NCBI GenBank assembly: GCA_028717505.1
Contig: JAQUNQ010000048.1
Span: forward strand, 1 to 8,147
Direction of reading: 5' to 3'
Source of the DNA: Candidatus Peribacteraceae bacterium
GTDB taxonomy: Bacteria; Patescibacteriota; Gracilibacteria; Peribacterales; Peribacteraceae
Length of the DNA: 8,147 bases
In this document: in pieces, positions 4,834 through 8,147 of the stretch
Numbering within the stretch: position 1 is the stretch's first letter
Layout of the letters: each line of letters begins with the position of its first letter
The notes under the pieces: model-generated
Database searches by the model: none
What the model saw: the letters and a program-made list of their open reading frames with translations, nothing else
Told to the model about the DNA's origin: nothing
Translations under genes and position numbers: made by a program

Positions 4834-6885
4834 ATGCCCCGTTCCCTCGTCGTCGGCAACGGACAGCTTCTCGCCACCTTCGACGATGCGCTGCAGATGC
4901 GGGACCTCTACTTCCCGTATGTCGGCATGGAGGATCAGACGGGCTACGGCAACGTGCACCGCACGGGCGTGTGGGTGGCGGGCAGAGGATTCGCATGGTT
5001 CTCCGATCCCTCGTGGAGGATAGAGCCGAAGTACCGCGCCGACTCCCTCGTCGGCGAGTCGACGCTGCGCAACGACCAGCTCGGCCTCGAGATCATCGCC
5101 GAGGATTACGCGCACCCGTTCTACAACGTCCTCCTCCGCCATTTCCGTCTCCGCAGTACCGATGGCACGGAGAAGACCGTGCGGATGTTCTTCCACCACA
5201 ACCTGTTCATCTACGGCGACAAGCAGAAGGACACCGCCTTCTACGAGCCCTACACGAACAGCGTGATCCACTACCGCCAGACGCGCTACTTCCTCATCGG
5301 CGGCGACAGCTCGGACCTCAAGGAAACCTGCGCTATCAGTCAGGAGACAGAAGAGTACCAATCCATCCTGCACAGCAAGAAGCGCCTGAAGAGCGGCAAT
5401 CTCGGCAGCTACAGCATCGGGAAGGCGAACTATCAGGGCTACGAGGGAACGTGGCGCGACGCCGAGGACGGGCAGCTCTCGAACACCACCATCGATCAGG
5501 GATCCGTGGACTCCACGGTCGGCATCCACTGCACCGTGCGGCCCGCCCGCGAAACGGAAGTAACTCTCTGGCTCTGCATGGGCCGGTCGCTCGAAGAGGT
5601 CGTGGAACTGCAGCAGATGGTCATCGAGGAGGGGCAGGCGCGCCTCCAGAGTAACTGCCACAACTACTGGAAGAGTTGGGTAATGAAGACGCAGCAGAAC
5701 TTCGGCACGATGAGCTCCCCGCTTGTGGATCTCTACCATCGAAGCCTCCTCCTGATCCGCCTCCATGCGGACAACCGCGGCGGCATCGTCGCGGCGGCAG
5801 ATGCGGACATCATGGCGTTCAACCGCGACACCTACACGTACGTCTGGCCGCGGGACGGTGCCTTCATCTCTCTCGCACTCGACCACGCGCAGTACCACGA
5901 AGTCACGCGGCGGTTCTTCGATTTCTGCTGCAAGGTGCAGACACCTGATGGCTATCTCCTCCACAAGTACAACCCCGATGGATCGTTGGGCTCCTCGTGG
6001 CACCCGTGGTTCAGTCACGGCGAATCGCAGATGCCGATCCAGGAGGACGAAACGGCCCTCGTCATCTACGCACTCTGGAAGCATTTCGAGCTGGCGCAGG
6101 ACTTCGAGTTCCTGCAGGAGATGTACGAGCGCTTCGTGAAAAAGGCCGGACGGTTCCTCGCGGAGTTCCGCGAGGAGAAGACGGGGTTGCCGCTCCCGAG
6201 TTACGACCCATGGGAGGAGCACCGTGGAGTCTTCACGTACACCGTCGCCACCGTGGCTGCGGGCCTCCACGCTGCGGCGCAGATCTGCCAGATCCTCGGG
6301 CATCACACCCACTCCGAAAAATTCCATACCGCCGCCGACGAGACGCGGCAGGCGCTGCTCTTCCACCTCTTCGACGAGGAACATGACCGCTTCGTGAAGA
6401 TGATCCGTCGCAAGGACGGCAAGACCGTGGAGAAGAATCTCACCGTGGACGCGAGTGTCGCAGCCGTGTGGATGCTCAACGTCCTGCCGCCGGGCGACCC
6501 ACGCATCGTCTCGACCATGCGGCAGCTCAAGGAGCAGCTGACCGTCCGGACGAATGTCGGTGGCCTCGCACGCTTCACGAATGACGTGTACCACGCCAAG
6601 GTGAAGCCGAGCGTGGACATCCCGGGAAATCCCTGGATCATCACCACACTCTGGGAAGCGCTGTGGACCATTACACAGGCCAAGTCCCTCGCCGACCTGG
6701 AGCCCGCCCGCAAGGCACTCGAGTGGGCGGGAGCGCACGCGACGAAAACCGGCATCCTGCCCGAGCAGCTGCATCCCCTCACCGGCGCGCCGCTCTCAGT
6801 CGCCCCGCTTGCGTGGAGTCACGCCACCTTCGTCGAAACCGTGCTCCAGTTTGTCGAGAAGGAGCAGCAACTCCTGAAGAAATAA
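4834..6885 (+). CDS. GH15 family glucan 1,4-alpha-glucosidase (glucoamylase-like)
   Basis: A 683-aa inverting exo-hydrolase that would release glucose from non-reducing ends of alpha-1,4-glucans. Residues ~1-270 form the N-terminal beta-sandwich typical of prokaryotic GH15 enzymes (start LVVGNGQLLATFDDALQMRD; MFFHHNLFIYGD). Residues ~290-683 form the (alpha/alpha)6 barrel: NRDTYTYVWPRDG (330-342, substrate binding), the predicted acid PIQEDETA with E406, SYDPWEEHRG, and the predicted base GILPEQLHP with E644. Length and domain order match full-length bacterial and archaeal members such as MJ1610. No signal peptide is seen, unlike secreted fungal glucoamylases, so it is likely cytoplasmic and works on the same polymer as the GH57 enzyme. 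It is the last gene of the operon. Specificity could instead be for maltodextrin, isomaltose-type or trehalose substrates. Confidence 0.92.
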   Translation: MPRSLVVGNGQLLATFDDALQMRDLYFPYVGMEDQTGYGNVHRTGVWVAGRGFAWFSDPSWRIEPKYRADSLVGESTLRNDQLGLEIIAEDYAHPFYNVLLRHFRLRSTDGTEKTVRMFFHHNLFIYGDKQKDTAFYEPYTNSVIHYRQTRYFLIGGDSSDLKETCAISQETEEYQSILHSKKRLKSGNLGSYSIGKANYQGYEGTWRDAEDGQLSNTTIDQGSVDSTVGIHCTVRPARETEVTLWLCMGRSLEEVVELQQMVIEEGQARLQSNCHNYWKSWVMKTQQNFGTMSSPLVDLYHRSLLLIRLHADNRGGIVAAADADIMAFNRDTYTYVWPRDGAFISLALDHAQYHEVTRRFFDFCCKVQTPDGYLLHKYNPDGSLGSSWHPWFSHGESQMPIQEDETALVIYALWKHFELAQDFEFLQEMYERFVKKAGRFLAEFREEKTGLPLPSYDPWEEHRGVFTYTVATVAAGLHAAAQICQILGHHTHSEKFHTAADETRQALLFHLFDEEHDRFVKMIRRKDGKTVEKNLTVDASVAAVWMLNVLPPGDPRIVSTMRQLKEQLTVRTNVGGLARFTNDVYHAKVKPSVDIPGNPWIITTLWEALWTITQAKSLADLEPARKALEWAGAHATKTGILPEQLHPLTGAPLSVAPLAWSHATFVETVLQFVEKEQQLLKK

Positions 6886-6897
6886 CAAATCTCTTTC

Positions 6898-6906
6898 TGT
6901 TACACT
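6898..6906 (+). promoter_or_regulatory. Extended -10-like box 10 bases before a start codon
   Basis: TGTTACACT (TG at 6898-6899, TACACT at 6901-6906) matches an extended -10 at the key positions. A start site about seven bases downstream (~6913) would leave only a few bases before ATG 6917, so the message would be almost leaderless. No clear -35 was found. Confidence 0.45.
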
Positions 6907-6916
6907 CCCCCCATCC

Positions 6917-7777
6917 ATGAAGATCCGCTCGCACCTGCACATCTTCGTCATCGTGCTCCTGTTCCTCGCGACACTCTCCCTGACACAAGCACAGGAACAA
7001 GCTGGCACCGAGGGGGATACCGGAAGTGGAGCGACCCTCGCAGACCCCTGGGCCGCGCGCATGGAGCGCACCGCAGGCTTTCTCGCGCACTATGAAGCCC
7101 TCGGGAAGCAGCGGGAGACCTTCCGGAAGCAAAAAGCGATCGACGAGCAGCGCCTGGAGGAATTGCGCGTGCGCTGCGGGGGGTCCATCCGCCGCGCGAA
7201 CCGCGACACGAAGTTCCCGACCATCGTGCAATGCCTCCGCAACGAACTCGCCCTTGAGCGCGAGATGCTCCGGAGGGAACGCAGGAATAATGAGACACTC
7301 CCCGGCGTGAGCGAGGAAACGCGCACGCAAGCACTGGCATCCGCAGATGCGCTCCTCTCCGCTCTCACCACCTTCATCGACGGCCTCGACGCCGGCGTCT
7401 TCCGCACGACGAAGCAGATCATGGAGGCGCGCGACAACCTGCGGGAACAGTACCGCACCCCCTCCTGGCTCTCCCTGCGACAGCTCCGGGCGGAACATGC
7501 GCTCAGCTGGACGAGTCACTTCCTCGTGAGTCTCCGGGCAATCGGGCAGGACCCTGCAATCAGTCAGGAAGCCGCCGCAGAAGTGGCACGCGCAGCAGAC
7601 TGCTTCGTAGGGGCAGAAGCGCTCCTCGAGAGCGTTCCCACGGCGGGAAATAGCCAAGATGCAGAGACGTTCATGAGTCAAGCCGAGACGGCACTCGAAT
7701 CCTGCAGCGAATCCGCGAGAAGTCTCACAAGTATGGCAACGGTACAGAACACATCGAGCTCCGCAGCCCAAAATTAG
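6917..7777 (+). CDS. Exported helical protein of unknown function
   Basis: A 286-aa protein I do not recognise. Residues 1-25 form a clear Sec signal peptide: positive MKIR start, hydrophobic core HIFVIVLLFLATLSL, and a likely cleavage site TQA|QEQ after A25. The mature part looks almost wholly helical, with charged heptad-like stretches (residues ~60-85 and ~108-125) that suggest coiled coil. It has four cysteines (87, 106, 229, 263), which could form two disulfides outside the membrane. The tail is Ser/Thr/Ala-rich. There is no lipobox, LPxTG or second membrane segment. The start is unambiguous because of the signal peptide, yet it has no Shine-Dalgarno. It lies 31 bases after the glucoamylase gene, but the -10-like box suggests separate expression and no functional link to glucan metabolism can be claimed. 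Confidence 0.75.
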   Translation: MKIRSHLHIFVIVLLFLATLSLTQAQEQAGTEGDTGSGATLADPWAARMERTAGFLAHYEALGKQRETFRKQKAIDEQRLEELRVRCGGSIRRANRDTKFPTIVQCLRNELALEREMLRRERRNNETLPGVSEETRTQALASADALLSALTTFIDGLDAGVFRTTKQIMEARDNLREQYRTPSWLSLRQLRAEHALSWTSHFLVSLRAIGQDPAISQEAAAEVARAADCFVGAEALLESVPTAGNSQDAETFMSQAETALESCSESARSLTSMATVQNTSSSAAQN

Positions 7778-7848
7778 AGGGAGAACCGACGATATGAAGC
7801 GAAAGCGACCCCCGACTCCCGCAACGGTGGCACTCTTGCACGCGGGCC

Positions 7849-7854
7849 TATACT
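7849..7854 (+). promoter_or_regulatory. -10-like box TATACT directly before a start codon
   Basis: TATACT lies 8 bases upstream of ATG 7863, so transcription starting about seven bases downstream would begin at or next to the ATG. That gives a leaderless message and favours ATG 7863 over the upstream in-frame ATG 7794. No good -35 is seen at 16-18 bases. Confidence 0.45.
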
Positions 7855-7862
7855 CGTCCCCC

Positions 7863-8147
7863 ATGACAGTACCCCCGCACTTCCACCACCGAATCGAGCG
7901 AACGAAGAATCGGTACTCCCGCGCCGTCCTGAAGAGCGATACCATCGTGATTCGCCTCGCGAGGAATCTCTCGACGGAGGAGGAAGAACAGCACGTGCAG
8001 GAGCTCCTCCGACGCATGCAGCGGCAGGTGGAACGGGAGCGCCGGAAGCACGTCATCGACCCCTTCCACGCCCTCTTCGGGGGAGAGCCTGGCACGCAAG
8101 TGACACTCGCGAGCGGAAGAACGTACATCTTCACCCTCTCCGCGGGG
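7863..8147 (+). CDS. N-terminal part of a YgjP/DUF45-like protein (putative metallopeptidase), 3' truncated
   Basis: 95 codons are open to the window end. The start resembles the strand-rich N-terminal region of YgjP-like (DUF45) metal-dependent hydrolases: HRIERTKNRYSRAVLKSDTIVIRLARNLSTEEEEQHV, i.e. a basic RxxRxSRA motif, a strand, and then a helix. An Arg/Glu-rich helix follows (~43-65), then DPFHALFGG and TLASGRTYIFTL. The HExxH zinc-binding motif would lie beyond the window, so catalytic competence cannot be judged. An in-frame ATG at 7794 would add 23 residues and has an AGGGAG-like sequence 10 bases upstream (7778-7783). I prefer 7863 because of the adjacent TATACT box and because the added segment is basic and Pro-rich without family resemblance. 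The family call is tentative; that a real gene exists is more certain. Confidence 0.55.
   Translation, partial: MTVPPHFHHRIERTKNRYSRAVLKSDTIVIRLARNLSTEEEEQHVQELLRRMQRQVERERRKHVIDPFHALFGGEPGTQVTLASGRTYIFTLSAG

Noticed and set aside
4804..6774. 656-aa open frame on the minus strand opposite the GH15 gene
   Set aside because: It mirrors a GC-rich coding gene with strong GH15 motifs. Its translation is rich in Val/Glu/Arg/Leu without any recognisable domain, typical of an antisense shadow.
7828..7840. TGGCAC...TTGCA resembling a sigma54 -24/-12 promoter
   Set aside because: The gap between the GG and GC elements is 7 bases instead of the required 10, so it does not fit.
6779..8134. 451-aa open frame on the minus strand across the last two genes
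   Set aside because: It spans two + strand genes and their gap and has no domain pattern. The + strand frames have a signal peptide and family-like motifs.

Overview
The window reads as a compact, GC-rich bacterial chromosome segment with every gene on the + strand. Several traits fit a Patescibacteria/CPR lineage, possibly Peregrinibacteria/Peribacteria: tight gene spacing, start codons preceded by pyrimidine-rich tracts instead of a Shine-Dalgarno sequence, a thiolase of the type seen in the archaeal acetoacetyl-CoA/HMG-CoA system, and an archaeal-looking glucan gene set. The lineage is an inference from these traits and could not be tested here. TGA and TAA both act as ordinary stops.

Region 1 (1-1923) holds the 3' part of an acetoacetyl-CoA-type thiolase. 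It overlaps a 312-aa protein that joins an OB-fold domain of the DUF35 acyl-CoA-associated type to a guanylate-kinase-like P-loop domain. DUF35 proteins normally sit beside thiolase and HMG-CoA synthase, so the OB half suits its neighbour and the kinase half is unexpected. This is the most novel item in the window.

Region 2 (1924-2271) is a 348-base gap. It carries two near-identical perfect hairpins nested in a larger imperfect inverted repeat, then an AT-rich stretch with another inverted repeat, and an extended -10 promoter that serves the next operon.

Region 3 (2272-6885) is a three-gene alpha-glucan operon: a GT4-type glycogen/starch synthase-like glycosyltransferase, a GH57 alpha-amylase-like enzyme and a GH15 glucoamylase-like enzyme. 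None has a signal peptide, so the set probably makes and degrades a cytoplasmic storage glucan. The two junctions inside the operon are built from the same short repeated sequence, and at the second junction that repeat also encodes the C-terminal tail of the GH57 protein.

Region 4 (6886-8147) has a small exported helical protein of unknown function and the first part of a protein resembling the N-terminal region of YgjP/DUF45 metallopeptidases, cut by the window end. Both have -10-like boxes so close to the ATG that the messages may be leaderless.
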